Counted from the first letter of the stretch, positions 9,377 through 17,827 are shown. The stretch: 64,000 nt of DNA from JAYEHL01 sp041653935 (GCA_041653935.1 JBAZEO010000003.1:93673-157672), one strand, 5' to 3'. Notes: generated from the letters alone by a model not told the origin. Translations and numbers: made by a program.

Positions 9377-11491
9377 CTAGAGCTCCTCAGCCTGGGTTGA
9401 GCCATTCAAGAGGTTCCTGGTGGCTTCCTTGACGAGGTTGTCTATATTGTCGCTGTTCAATACCTCGCCGTCGAAATACGTTACGTCCACAGGAACATTC
9501 CAATTTTCCTGGAAGAAGGAATATGCTTCGAAATAGACTTCCTGGCGTTCCCTGATGTAACATCCGGCTATCTTGGCATCGTCGGGGATTTTGTCTCCTA
9601 TTTCAAGGTCGCCCATGTCCTCGAGGGACACCGCCGATGTCCTGATGCTCACCCCGCCAAGGGCGATATTCCCGTCCTGAGACCACTTGCATCTCATGAA
9701 ATCAGAGAGCCACTGGTTCTTCGTTATGGGTGTTCTTCTTCCATATGCCCGGGCAAAGGCGAACTTGTTCGGAGACAGGTTATACATCTCATAGAGCTTG
9801 TCGGTGGCGTTCTTTATCGCCAAAGGATCGGCCTTGGCGGCCCGTAGGTCTTCATCGCTCATGTCTGCCACCAGAAGATGGGCCAGGATGGAAAGGTCGC
9901 TGTAGGTATCTTCAGCTTCCCTGCTTCTGGGTATCTCGTCTTCGAAGGGCAGGCCGACCAACCGAGGGTACAGGTAAGACCCGATATGCTCGGGAGCGAA
10001 GAACCTGTGTTCAAGCCAGGCGCCGCCTTCATTTGCGGTGACTGGTTCCTGATAAGGCCGCATGCCGTCGAAGTGATAGTCTGTCCTCTGGCTGCTGCCA
10101 GCGACATAAGACATCGTCACCCCTGCGAGACGTCCGATTTTATGCTGACCGTTCCTGGCGAGGACAAGAGATGGAAACCCGGGGACAACCGAGAAATTGA
10201 GGAAGTTGCTTGAAAGAGAAGTGTGATGGACGTGCTGGGCCTTGTAATACTGCAGCTCCATGTACTGCTTGATGTATTCACTGCCCATGTCGCCCACGTA
10301 CTCAGGACGGTTGAGCGATGCGTTGTGGTGGACTACTCCTGAATAACGCTCCTGGGGCAGATTGAAGTAACGGCCTTTCTTCTTCTCGGAGACATTCTCG
10401 CCTTCGGTCGCCTTGATGCCGTCCTCGAGTTCCTGGGGAAGGATTATGGTGGTCTGAGTAGAGCTGTTGGTCTGCAGGCCTCCGCGTCCTCCCACCCGGG
10501 CGATCATCCTCGTGGGGATCTCTCCAAAATCGATGCTGTGCTGCCAATCCTGGTAGTCGCACGTGAAGATCACGTTGAACCTCGGGGGAGGCGACAACTG
10601 CCCTATGTCTGGCATCATGAGAAGGTCACCGACCAACACATCGTATGGATTCTCGAGTACTACTTCATTGATCGTCTTCTCTTCGCTGTCGAACTTGGGA
10701 TTAAGGAATGACGGACAGGGGATATTCAATACTTCGTAATCGAGGAGCTGGAGAATAGTAAAAAGGAGCTGGGACACCGGCGCCGTACCGGTCATCTTGT
10801 TGACGGTCTTCTCCAGGATCTTTTCAAGCCTTGAGCCTTCGAAATACCCCAGAGCTTTGGGGTTTGATACGATGTTGATCCTTCTCTCGAGGCGCTGAAG
10901 CCTCCAGAGTATGTGAAGCCGCTCGGTGGTATTCAGGCCGGCATCTTTCAGGATATCCATCAAACCCTCGGCCAAACCCTTTTCTTTGAGCTTGGCAGAC
11001 AGGTCGCTGTAGGAAAGCGTACCGAGCTGGTCTTTCCAGTCGGAGGTTTCCAGCCCCATGCTGCTCCCGCGGTCTACCATGTAACGATGGCACTCGCTCA
11101 TGAAGTTGGCACTCCCGGCGGCTGTAATAGTCATGAGATGCTGGGGGCCCACATGGGATTGAGTGACTTTCCCGAACAGACGGCCTTCCACTACGAACTG
11201 GTCTATATCAGTCAAATCGTCATAGGCGAAGATCTGAACGTATGTATCGGGCTGAACTCCCTTGAGGTCGATGTCATTCAGAATGGTCAGGCCTTGATCA
11301 TCAACGCCGCCATCCACGCTTTTGAAAACACGATGCGAAATGGGGTCCAACAGAGGAACATACGGAAGAGTCAGGCTGATGACGGCCGGCGAATCGACTT
11401 TGAATGAAAACTGGGCCATCAGAACAGGTAGAGGCACTCCTTCCAAAAGCGCAGTGAGCCGGATATTCGGACTAAACTCAGCCTGGCTCAT
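9377..11491 (-). CDS. Baseplate/tail hub protein (candidate)
   Basis: 704 residues. The ATG at 11491 overlaps the previous stop as TGATG. The open frame extends further upstream, but that part lies inside the preceding gene and has low-complexity basic composition, so I reject it. The first 130 residues are beta-rich with Tyr-Val-Gln-Ile-Phe-Ala-Tyr-Asp-Asp and Phe-Val-Val-Glu-Gly-Arg-Leu-Phe-Gly-Lys-Val strands, as in gp27/gpD-type hub barrels. Near residue 470, Pro-Gly-Phe-Pro-Ser-Leu-Val-Leu precedes Gly-Arg-Leu-Ala-Gly-Val, typical of hub second-domain loops. Position after the tape measure fits a hub. No peptidase motif is evident. Confidence 0.65.
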   Translation of the reverse strand: MSQAEFSPNIRLTALLEGVPLPVLMAQFSFKVDSPAVISLTLPYVPLLDPISHRVFKSVDGGVDDQGLTILNDIDLKGVQPDTYVQIFAYDDLTDIDQFVVEGRLFGKVTQSHVGPQHLMTITAAGSANFMSECHRYMVDRGSSMGLETSDWKDQLGTLSYSDLSAKLKEKGLAEGLMDILKDAGLNTTERLHILWRLQRLERRINIVSNPKALGYFEGSRLEKILEKTVNKMTGTAPVSQLLFTILQLLDYEVLNIPCPSFLNPKFDSEEKTINEVVLENPYDVLVGDLLMMPDIGQLSPPPRFNVIFTCDYQDWQHSIDFGEIPTRMIARVGGRGGLQTNSSTQTTIILPQELEDGIKATEGENVSEKKKGRYFNLPQERYSGVVHHNASLNRPEYVGDMGSEYIKQYMELQYYKAQHVHHTSLSSNFLNFSVVPGFPSLVLARNGQHKIGRLAGVTMSYVAGSSQRTDYHFDGMRPYQEPVTANEGGAWLEHRFFAPEHIGSYLYPRLVGLPFEDEIPRSREAEDTYSDLSILAHLLVADMSDEDLRAAKADPLAIKNATDKLYEMYNLSPNKFAFARAYGRRTPITKNQWLSDFMRCKWSQDGNIALGGVSIRTSAVSLEDMGDLEIGDKIPDDAKIAGCYIRERQEVYFEAYSFFQENWNVPVDVTYFDGEVLNSDNIDNLVKEATRNLLNGSTQAEEL

Positions 11492-12699
11492 CAGGATTCT
11501 CCCTGCAAAGCATCCGAAGCAGCAGCGGATACCACTTCTCCCGCTGCTTCTGCATCCGTGGCGGAGCCTTCCGGATCCAACGGCTTCGATGGAAGGGCAT
11601 ACTCTACTCCGGTCTGGAGCAATCCCTGGGTGTCGGCCGACCCCACCAATTTTCCGATCTGCCCGTAGAACTGCTCGGAAGTTCCTTTGAACCGTTGGAA
11701 GTTCTGTCCGTTCTGAGAATAGACATTCATTCTCGGCAATGGGATGCGATCGGTTATGTACATCTGGAAGCTGAATGGAACCTCCGGCTCTCTGACGGCG
11801 TTTTCGAACAGGTTCAAATTGAGAAGATAGCCGCCGATGATGGTCGCCTTGTAGAGAATGTAGACTCTCCACTTCCTTCTGGCCAAAACGCTGCCTCGAG
11901 CCAGTTTGTCGTAGACTTGTTCCCATGACCGCATCCAGTCGAAGTTCTGGCAGTCTATGAGTTTACCGGAGACGGTGGATACCTGGGGGCCTTCTTCACT
12001 GAACGATCCTACGTATCCTTCCGTGGAGCGTGTGAAGTTGACGCTTTCCTTCCTGGAGCTTTGAATGTCTTCTATCGATATGTTGGTAGTGGCGTAGATG
12101 ACTTCGCCATCGATGCTCATGATCCTGAATGTGGCGTAGCGTTCCGGATGCATGGCGATGCCGCCGTGGATACCGGGACGACGAGCCGGAAGGAAACCGG
12201 CCTGAACGGCGTAGTAGATGTCGAATTTTCTCTGGTCGACTTCGGGGCCTTCATAAAGGTTACCGGCAATAAGCTCGGGATCCAAGGCTCTTATGCCTCC
12301 AGGGCCTCCGCTGCCGCCCAAGGATCCACCTTCGACAGTGTAAGCTTCTCTTGGATATATATAAGTTCTATCTTGCCTTATCTGCTGGTCCGTTATTATA
12401 TATTCTAACCCTTGGTCAACAAGATAATCATACATAAGACCATTACCAACGGAATTTGAATGCCGATATTCGCTTGTTTGAAAAAGCATTCCAAGTATAG
12501 GAGGTGATGAAAAAAGGGCGTCTATGTTGTCCTGATGAGTAAGAGTGTCATTGACAAGAGTACCAGCGGATTGTCTAACCGTCAGCCTGCCAATAATCGC
12601 ATCTTTACATTGCAGTTCTGATAGGTTGGAACCGGCTGGTACAGAGATGCTGCTTACTTGCTGGTCTATAAAGCCTGTTATATTTCCAAATATTGACAT
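11491..12699 (-). CDS. Tail tube-initiator/baseplate protein (candidate)
   Basis: 402 residues; ATG overlaps the tape-measure stop as TAATG. The C-terminal half has Trp-Arg-Val-Tyr-Ile-Leu-Tyr-Lys, then Gly-Gly-Tyr-Leu-Leu-Asn-Leu-Asn and Val-Pro-Phe-Ser-Phe-Gln-Met-Tyr-Ile. This is a strand pattern seen in proteins that cap the distal end of the tube. The C-terminal 30 residues are Ala/Glu-rich. The codons for about residues 1-115 are markedly AT-rich compared with the rest of the gene and neighbours, suggesting a recombined or recently acquired 5' part. The exact family is not recognised; the role is inferred from its place between tape measure and hub. Confidence 0.6.
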   Translation of the reverse strand: MSIFGNITGFIDQQVSSISVPAGSNLSELQCKDAIIGRLTVRQSAGTLVNDTLTHQDNIDALFSSPPILGMLFQTSEYRHSNSVGNGLMYDYLVDQGLEYIITDQQIRQDRTYIYPREAYTVEGGSLGGSGGPGGIRALDPELIAGNLYEGPEVDQRKFDIYYAVQAGFLPARRPGIHGGIAMHPERYATFRIMSIDGEVIYATTNISIEDIQSSRKESVNFTRSTEGYVGSFSEEGPQVSTVSGKLIDCQNFDWMRSWEQVYDKLARGSVLARRKWRVYILYKATIIGGYLLNLNLFENAVREPEVPFSFQMYITDRIPLPRMNVYSQNGQNFQRFKGTSEQFYGQIGKLVGSADTQGLLQTGVEYALPSKPLDPEGSATDAEAAGEVVSAAASDALQGES

Positions 12700-15600
12700 T
12701 AACTTCCTCCCACGAATCTTCTTATTACTCCCATTGCTCCGCCAACGCCGCTGTCATTAGTAGGAGGTGACCAACCCGGGAGAAATCCTTCGTCCCAGTT
12801 CACTATGTACGAAAACACAGCATCACCGCGAGATGTTCCTCTGGGCGCTCCATCGGTTCCCGGTCCTTCTGTCAGCCTGAATTGGCCTGGCCTGAGAGGC
12901 GTCTCTACGTTCTCACTGGGCTGCAGTTGAATGTTGAAATGTTCCTGGGCCTGGGCATGAGTAATAAATCCGCCTTCTTTTTCCAAAAGGTCCATCAAGC
13001 CGGAAGGAAGATCTGCTGCAGCAATCGTTGCTTTTGCGCTGGCGTCCAGATTATTGTACCCTCCAGGCGCGAACATTGCATTCGCCATGTCTTCTGTTAT
13101 TCCCGAATTGGATGTTGTGATCCCCGCCACTATTTCAGAACGAGCTTGTATAAGGTCAGCAGAGCTGCTTGCCACTACAGCCCCGGCAAAGCCTTCTCCT
13201 GGAAGAACTTGACCGCCAAGAGCCTGGATAGCGGCTCCTTTGTCTATGTAAGCGGAATGGATCCCCTGGTCGAACGAAGAATTCTCGTTACGCTCCATCT
13301 CGTTTACAAGCGCCCTGGTCTGCTCCAACTGCTGATTTTCTGCTTCAGTCCTGTTGCTCTTGGATTCCAGAATATTCATGGTCTCGTAAGCAAACCCATA
13401 TCTACTGAGTTCCTGGACCTGATCCTCACTGAGCCCCATGACCTGCGTGGTACGGTTAAACTGGGCTACTGCGCCTTGATCTACTCCAGTCAGTCTGGCT
13501 TCAGTGCTTTGGTCAACGGCCTGTCTCGCAGTTGCCGCCAGATTTTCTGCTCCAGCAGCCACTACGTCGTCATCGAAGTTGCCCCATTCAGGGAAGTTGG
13601 AACCGATGTAGTAATTGACAGCTCTCTGCGTATTGGGATCCAATGCATCCCAGCTTTTGTTATAAAGCTGTTGTACATAGGCTTCTACAGCGGCGAATCT
13701 TTCATTTGGATCGCCTGAGCTTCTACCCCTGGTAGCGGCATCCCATGCTCCTGCGTTGTTCGAATCTATGGTTCTTCTCTTGAGATCATTCCATTCCGGA
13801 TCGCCTGAGGTAATGATTTCTGAAACGCTCTGCATGGCTTCCGGAGTGTACTGCTGCTGAGCAAACTCCAAGGACCTCTGCGCTTGTGTGAAAGCAAACC
13901 CGGCGCCTTCATCGTTACCTATAACGCCCAACTGACCTCTGGTATTCAAAGCATCAAGGATAAGAGCATCATCACGGGACGCTCCGAACCAACCACCAGG
14001 AGCAAATGCCTGCTCTTGAGCCACTGACCGGTCATTCAGATCTTCCAAAACTTCACCAAGCGGTGCATCCGTTCCATTTAGAACATAATTGACAGCGGAT
14101 CCTGCCGTTATTGTTTCAGTAGATGTAAAACGACTGTTGAAAATAGATTGAACATTGTTTGCCCCTTGTTCCAATCCAAGGATTCTCATTACAGAATCAT
14201 TAGCATCTACTCCCCATTTCACTAACCCAGTAACCTGTGAATCAACCCAACGCCCTGCTCCGCCTATGGTGCTCAGAATAGAGGAGTTTCTCACCCGCTC
14301 AGACCATGGTTGTCCTGCTGCCAACTGTCCGGACTGCAGACCAGGCCACATATCTGCATATACTTCAAAAGCGCTTTTTTCTCTCGTAACATTCGCTACA
14401 ATCTGGCCGTCTTCAACGCCGAAACCATTGATCACGGACTGAGCCTGACTGGTATCACCAAACCCTGTACCCATGGTATTGGTGGATCCAACGCCGGCAA
14501 ACGGCTGCAGTAATTCCATCGCTTCATCTGAAGTCATCGTTCCATCTGATACCCATCTGTTGGCGCTGCGGAGAAGCATTACGGCATCCATGGAATTGTT
14601 GCCCATATATCCCGCTGCTCCTGCTTCACCAGCCTGAAGTGCGGGAAGATAGTCTGCTGCTCCAGCATAAGCAGGATCAGCCATCTTCATCAATAGATCG
14701 GTAGCATATGATCCTTCTACAGCCTGAAGATCCAACTGAGAAGCAGTGAATCCAGCCCCGGACACAGTGCTCATGGCCGATGATACCATCAAGTCCCGGG
14801 CGATCATGGATTCTTCCCGCAAAGCCCGGTTATGGAAGGCTCCCTGAGCGGTAGCCAATGTCGCACGTATATCGTACGAAGGGTCGGTCCGTGCTCTGTA
14901 ATTGTCAATGTTGGCGAGGGCAGCAGCAGGGCTGTCGTAAATGCCTTGGTCGGCCAGCTCAATGGACTGGGCAATGGGGTCGTCTATATCCCGTCTCTCG
15001 AGGCCTCCCAACAACTGGCCTACATAAGCGTCCCCCCATTGATCAGGCATCTGTGAGGCTTGTATGGCGCCTCTATGACGGGCAAGCAGACGGTCCTCTC
15101 TTGACATGCCTTCGAGAGTAGTCCCGACCGACTCCGGCCTTTTTTCACCGGAGAGGATTTCGTCCATCCCGCCGGCGCCCGAAACACCCATCCATCCCAG
15201 CATGAAAGGATCTGCCATGAAAGCAGCTCCCCGGGCTTCATAACCAAGGCCTACTTCTTCGAATCCACCTGCCTGGTTCCATGCTGTCTGAGATCCAGAG
15301 GCTCTGTAAACCATGTCACTGTTGGCTATGTTGGTGGCGATGGATGTAACCACGTCAATGTTTCTTAAACCCATCCCGTTCCATGGTCCCATCGCTTCAA
15401 GAGATTCGGACAGCAGCCGCTCTCCCGGAATTCCAGAAGCCTGAGAAAGATTTTGGATACCCGAGATGAAGCCGCCCATCTCACCAAAGGTGATACCGGT
15501 ACCGGCCGATATAAGGGATTGACCGTACTGGCCCATTTCTTCGATCCCCATGCCGGTCTGTCTGAAGAACTCCTTGAACTTCTCAAGAGTGGCCAAGGTC

Positions 15601-16241
15601 TTTTCTATGCGGTCGTCGAGCGATGACAGGTCGTCAAACTCGCCCAACTGGCTCATGGTTTGCATCATGCGGCCAAATTCTACGCCTTGGAATCCGCCTT
15701 CCTGCATTCTCGCATAGATGTCCTCACCGTAACCCTGGGCATCAGCCCTTGTGATGGATCTCGACTGACCAAAGGTGCGGGGGCCTTCGTAAGCGAACTG
15801 ATGCACTGCAGAACCTATCAAGCCCTCCATCTGGCTGTCCCATGTTGCCACCGGCGGCTGGTCAAGAACACCGAGATCTTCAGCAATACCTTTCATCAAA
15901 GCATCGGCAGCAACAAAAATGGGCAGAGACAAGATACCTCCGCCGGCGAAAGCGCTGACCGCTCCTGCCGCCAACCCTGTAGTGAGCTCGAGCATGAGTT
16001 CTTTGTCCTGCCTTGCCAGCGCTGCTTCGCGCATGGCACTGGAAGCCTCCAAAGCTCCTATGAGCTCCATGGATGGCATCATATTGGACTGGTATGATTC
16101 GGTGCGCGAACTCTGATATGGGTTCTGGGGACGTATGATGTTTTCCGCCGGGGCCATCTGGTCGTTGGCCATCGCGGAAGAACTGTAAAGATCCTGACTC
16201 ACCCGATTAAGCTCTGAGCCCATTGGGTAGGTATCAGCCAC
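12699..16241 (-). CDS. Tape-measure protein
   Basis: 1180 residues from a GTG at 16241 with an AGAGAGGA ribosome site, overlapping the end of the GT frame. It is the longest gene of the window and directly follows the frameshifted chaperone pair, the diagnostic position for a tape measure. Residues about 88-118 form a hydrophobic Ala/Gly segment as in tape measures that insert into the host membrane. The rest is Ala/Gln/Ser-rich helical sequence. No lysozyme or peptidase motif is seen. With the usual 1.5 angstrom per residue, the tail would be about 175 nm (estimate). A sigma70-type promoter at 16268-16295 may give it its own transcript. Confidence 0.8.
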   Translation of the reverse strand: MADTYPMGSELNRVSQDLYSSSAMANDQMAPAENIIRPQNPYQSSRTESYQSNMMPSMELIGALEASSAMREAALARQDKELMLELTTGLAAGAVSAFAGGGILSLPIFVAADALMKGIAEDLGVLDQPPVATWDSQMEGLIGSAVHQFAYEGPRTFGQSRSITRADAQGYGEDIYARMQEGGFQGVEFGRMMQTMSQLGEFDDLSSLDDRIEKTLATLEKFKEFFRQTGMGIEEMGQYGQSLISAGTGITFGEMGGFISGIQNLSQASGIPGERLLSESLEAMGPWNGMGLRNIDVVTSIATNIANSDMVYRASGSQTAWNQAGGFEEVGLGYEARGAAFMADPFMLGWMGVSGAGGMDEILSGEKRPESVGTTLEGMSREDRLLARHRGAIQASQMPDQWGDAYVGQLLGGLERRDIDDPIAQSIELADQGIYDSPAAALANIDNYRARTDPSYDIRATLATAQGAFHNRALREESMIARDLMVSSAMSTVSGAGFTASQLDLQAVEGSYATDLLMKMADPAYAGAADYLPALQAGEAGAAGYMGNNSMDAVMLLRSANRWVSDGTMTSDEAMELLQPFAGVGSTNTMGTGFGDTSQAQSVINGFGVEDGQIVANVTREKSAFEVYADMWPGLQSGQLAAGQPWSERVRNSSILSTIGGAGRWVDSQVTGLVKWGVDANDSVMRILGLEQGANNVQSIFNSRFTSTETITAGSAVNYVLNGTDAPLGEVLEDLNDRSVAQEQAFAPGGWFGASRDDALILDALNTRGQLGVIGNDEGAGFAFTQAQRSLEFAQQQYTPEAMQSVSEIITSGDPEWNDLKRRTIDSNNAGAWDAATRGRSSGDPNERFAAVEAYVQQLYNKSWDALDPNTQRAVNYYIGSNFPEWGNFDDDVVAAGAENLAATARQAVDQSTEARLTGVDQGAVAQFNRTTQVMGLSEDQVQELSRYGFAYETMNILESKSNRTEAENQQLEQTRALVNEMERNENSSFDQGIHSAYIDKGAAIQALGGQVLPGEGFAGAVVASSSADLIQARSEIVAGITTSNSGITEDMANAMFAPGGYNNLDASAKATIAAADLPSGLMDLLEKEGGFITHAQAQEHFNIQLQPSENVETPLRPGQFRLTEGPGTDGAPRGTSRGDAVFSYIVNWDEGFLPGWSPPTNDSGVGGAMGVIRRFVGGS

Positions 16242-17195
16242 TTGGTTTTTCCTCTCTCCATTCCTTTATTATACGCGAAGCCTCTCCGGGTTCAAGCCTC
16301 TGGAACGGAGGTAGTCCACCTTCAAGCGGTGCGTTCAATCCCTTGATCCTTATGTTTCTTCCCATGAGGTTGGAATTGAGCACGGCATTCGTAAGCTCTG
16401 TCGCCGATATAATGTAAGAAGTCCATGGCATAAACTTCTCTCTGACTGTCGCTTCCAGCTCTGGAGTCATCCTGGGGCTTGCAGACATAGCCTTGACATA
16501 CTCCCTCTCCTGGTATTTCTGCGTGGCAAAGACAGCAAATTTGAGCTGGAGATCGTTGTCTATCCCTGATCTTCCCCCGCGGTATTCTTCTCCAAGGTAG
16601 AATCCGTACGGGGTTCGGAGAAAAAATCGAGTGCCTTCACCTTGAAAAGGGACTCGATCTTGCTCATGAAGGCGCCGAGAACTGCAAAAGCGTTTCTCTT
16701 GAGCTCGGGATGCCATTCATCGGCGATGACCTTGGCGGTGTCGTTCAGCTTCGCAACGAAGTCAATACCGGCCTTGGGATCCGATCCGGCGGCAGGAATT
16801 GCCGGGACTTCTACCAGAACGTCATTGATCTTTCTCAGAGACAAGGCCATGATGTAGATCATTTCGGCCTGTCCATCTATCTCCAGCTTGGACCCCGGGA
16901 TAATGTTTTTGGTATCGGGATCAAAAACATCTTTGTAGTTGGTGATGGCCAAGCGCCTGGCTGCAGTGAACTCTTTTCCGAAGAGCGACTGAAACTCCAT
17001 GGTGGTGCTTTTGGCAACCATCTGGTCTCCGCTGTAAACGCGCTGTCCGGTGAGTATTTTGGCAATAGCCTGGTTTTCTTCATCAGTGTTCGTGTCTTCT
17101 GCTTTTTTTGATGCCACGTCCTTACTGACGGCTGCAAGGGCATCCCTTAGAGGCAACCCCGACGCCAGCAGGCTGGTCTTACCAAGTTCCGGCAT
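16234..17195 (-). CDS. Tail assembly chaperone GT, -1 frameshift product
   Basis: The G frame is read from 17195 to the slip site at 16620-16626 (192 codons). A -1 shift then enters a second frame that runs to a stop at 16234, adding 128 residues for a protein of about 320. The second frame has no convincing start of its own in the overlap. The join reads Ala-Leu-Asp-Phe-Phe-Leu-Arg-Thr-Pro-Tyr. In lambda and most long-tailed phages, G and GT bind the tape measure and recruit tube subunits, and the T part is made only at a low frequency. The end overlaps the tape-measure start by 8 bases. Confidence 0.8.
16268..16295 (-). promoter_or_regulatory. Sigma70-type promoter before tape-measure gene
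   Basis: Coding-strand reading: TTGAAC, a 16-base spacer, then TATAAT. It lies inside the distal GT frame and would start RNA about 20 bases before the tape-measure GTG. The -10 is perfect and the -35 matches four of six. The same 16-base spacing recurs at other promoters in the window. Confidence 0.5.
16560..17195 (-). CDS. Tail assembly chaperone G
   Basis: 211 residues. The ATG at 17195 has a GGGAGGG ribosome site 4-5 bases upstream; an in-frame TTG at 17243 is a weaker alternative. The protein is helical with Lys/Glu-rich N-terminal third and no membrane segment or enzyme motif. It sits between the tube and tape-measure genes and contains a perfect slippery heptamer 20 codons before its stop. 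Gene order plus the frameshift identify it as G rather than sequence similarity. It should be made in excess over GT and is not expected in the virion. Confidence 0.8.
   Translation of the reverse strand: MPELGKTSLLASGLPLRDALAAVSKDVASKKAEDTNTDEENQAIAKILTGQRVYSGDQMVAKSTTMEFQSLFGKEFTAARRLAITNYKDVFDPDTKNIIPGSKLEIDGQAEMIYIMALSLRKINDVLVEVPAIPAAGSDPKAGIDFVAKLNDTAKVIADEWHPELKRNAFAVLGAFMSKIESLFKVKALDFFSEPRTDSTLEKNTAGEDQG
16620..16626 (-). other. Programmed -1 ribosomal frameshift site T TTT TTC
   Basis: In the coding direction the bases are T TTT TTC in the zero frame of G (Asp-Phe-Phe). This is a canonical X XXY YYZ heptamer at which both tRNAs can re-pair after a one-base backward slip. The -1 frame is open for another 128 codons beyond the site. 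Position, frame and orientation are exactly those of the lambda G/GT and related tail chaperone sites. Confidence 0.85.
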
Positions 17196-17264
17196 AATCC
17201 CTCCCTGTGTTGAAAGTGCAAGGGTAAGATGGTCGTTAAGCAAGGGAGAGTCAATGAGGTAAGT

Positions 17265-17293
17265 AAAAAAAAAGAGACAACCTGCTTCCAGGT
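17265..17293 (-). terminator. Weak terminator/attenuator before chaperone G
   Basis: Coding strand: a 5-bp stem ACCTG/CAGGT with GAAG loop (80-93 within 17200s numbering, i.e. 17280-17293), followed after six bases by nine T (17265-17273). The stem is short and offset from the T run, so termination would be partial. It lies 70 bases upstream of the G start and could set the ratio of tube to chaperone mRNA. Confidence 0.35.
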
Positions 17294-17377
17294 ACCTGTA
17301 CTGTTATCTTATCTATCTTATAGTTATACCTGATTAAAGTAGTTTTTGGAGAGAAGAGTCTTTGCTGAGAAACAGAA

Positions 17378-17401
17378 CGCCCCGGCGGTTTTGCCGGGGC
17401 G
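17378..17401 (-). terminator. GC-rich hairpin after glycyl-radical mini-gene
   Basis: Perfect 9-bp inverted repeat CGCCCCGGC / GCCGGGGCG with a 6-base loop, 47 bases beyond the stop at 17448. In coding direction it is followed by TTCTGTTTCTC, a weak T tract. It is likely a partial rho-independent terminator or an RNA 3'-end stabiliser. The structure is directly visible; its function is inferred. Confidence 0.55.
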
Positions 17402-17447
17402 CCCGGGGAGTGCAAGGCCAAAAGGCCTTTGCTTATATAACCAAGGG

Positions 17448-17651
17448 TTAGAGGCGGAGCAAGCTTTCAACCATGTCCTTCTCGGAATGGTTATGCCGTT
17501 CTTTCCATTCTTCCTGCTTGCCTCTGTTCCAGTCCTGGACCGGTCGGTAGTAGCCAACGATCCGCGAGAAGACCTCGCATTTAACGCCCTTGATTTGTCT
17601 TGTTGTTGATGCCTTCTTGACATCTTCTTGCTGCGTAAGTACATTAGGCAT
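17448..17651 (-). CDS. Mini-protein with NrdD-type glycyl-radical C-terminus
   Basis: 67 residues, ATG at 17651 with AAAGGAG at ideal spacing. Residues 27-52 (Val-Phe-Ser-Arg-Ile-Val-Gly-Tyr-Tyr-Arg-Pro-Val, then Trp-Asn-x-Gly-Lys-Gln-Glu-Glu-x-x-x-Arg) match the C-terminal region of anaerobic ribonucleoside-triphosphate reductase. There, the Gly of Arg-Val-x-Gly-Tyr carries the radical (here Gly33). The large catalytic part and the CxxC zinc ribbon that usually precedes this motif are missing; only one Cys (25) is present. Stand-alone pieces of this kind are annotated as NrdD in many anaerobes. By analogy with GrcA, it might replace a damaged glycyl-radical tail. It could also be a relic. 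Its position between tube and chaperone genes is unexpected, and hairpins flank it on both sides. Confidence 0.6.
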   Translation of the reverse strand: MPNVLTQQEDVKKASTTRQIKGVKCEVFSRIVGYYRPVQDWNRGKQEEWKERHNHSEKDMVESLLRL

Positions 17652-17695
17652 AAGAAACTCCTTTCTGGAGAATCTCGGGGGATTCAGGAACGACT

Positions 17696-17724
17696 CGAGG
17701 CGGAAGTTACAGGCTCCCGCCTCG
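17696..17724 (-). terminator. Hairpin between mini-ORF and glycyl-radical gene
   Basis: 8-bp inverted repeat CGAGGCGG/CCGCCTCG around a 13-base loop, without a T run in the coding direction. It starts right after the stop of the 12-codon ORF at 17730. It is probably an RNA structure rather than a strong terminator. Confidence 0.35.
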
Positions 17725-17729
17725 CTTCT

Positions 17730-17768
17730 TTATCTCACGTCACGGCGTCTGATATTGTCATAGTTCAA
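17730..17768 (-). CDS. Possible 12-residue leader peptide
   Basis: TTG at 17768 lies seven bases after a perfect AGGAGG and opens a 12-codon frame (Met-Asn-Tyr-Asp-Asn-Ile then five Arg-rich residues) ending at TAA. Hairpins stand on both sides. The perfect ribosome site without a longer gene is the only evidence. An ATG within the same site reads only two codons. It could be a regulatory upstream ORF, or the site may be a remnant of a lost gene. Confidence 0.3.
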   Translation of the reverse strand: MNYDNIRRRDVR

Positions 17769-17790
17769 GGCATTACCTCCTGAATAGATA

Positions 17791-17816
17791 GCCCCCGCCA
17801 TACAAACGACGGGGGC
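17791..17816 (-). terminator. Hairpin after tail-tube gene
   Basis: 7-bp GC stem GCCCCCG/CGGGGGC with 12-base loop, 12 bases after the tube stop, followed in coding direction by TATCTATT. A partial terminator or 3'-end stabiliser here would let tube mRNA exceed the downstream genes, as tube subunits are needed in many copies. Confidence 0.5.
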
Positions 17817-17827
17817 ATCATTCATTC

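Larger units (their letters stand above)
17196..17447 (-). promoter_or_regulatory. 252-base intergenic leader of chaperone G
   Basis: Contains no gene I can support. In coding direction it holds the 9-bp hairpin at 17378-17401, a quiet stretch, an AT-rich segment at about 17300-17340 with two TATAA-like hexamers (TATAAC, TATAAG) but no good -35, and then the short hairpin plus T9 run. A promoter for the G/GT/tape-measure transcript may lie in the AT-rich part. This is not demonstrable by eye. Confidence 0.3.

Noticed and set aside
11492..11926. 144-residue N-terminal extension of the hub protein
   Set aside because: It overlaps the preceding gene completely and has Arg/Ser/Gly-rich out-of-frame composition. 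The ATG at 11491 with TGATG coupling is the better start.
12400..12440. TTGTTG-16-TATAAT inside the gene after the tape measure
   Set aside because: It lies within an AT-rich coding patch where such matches are expected by chance, with no suitably placed downstream gene start.
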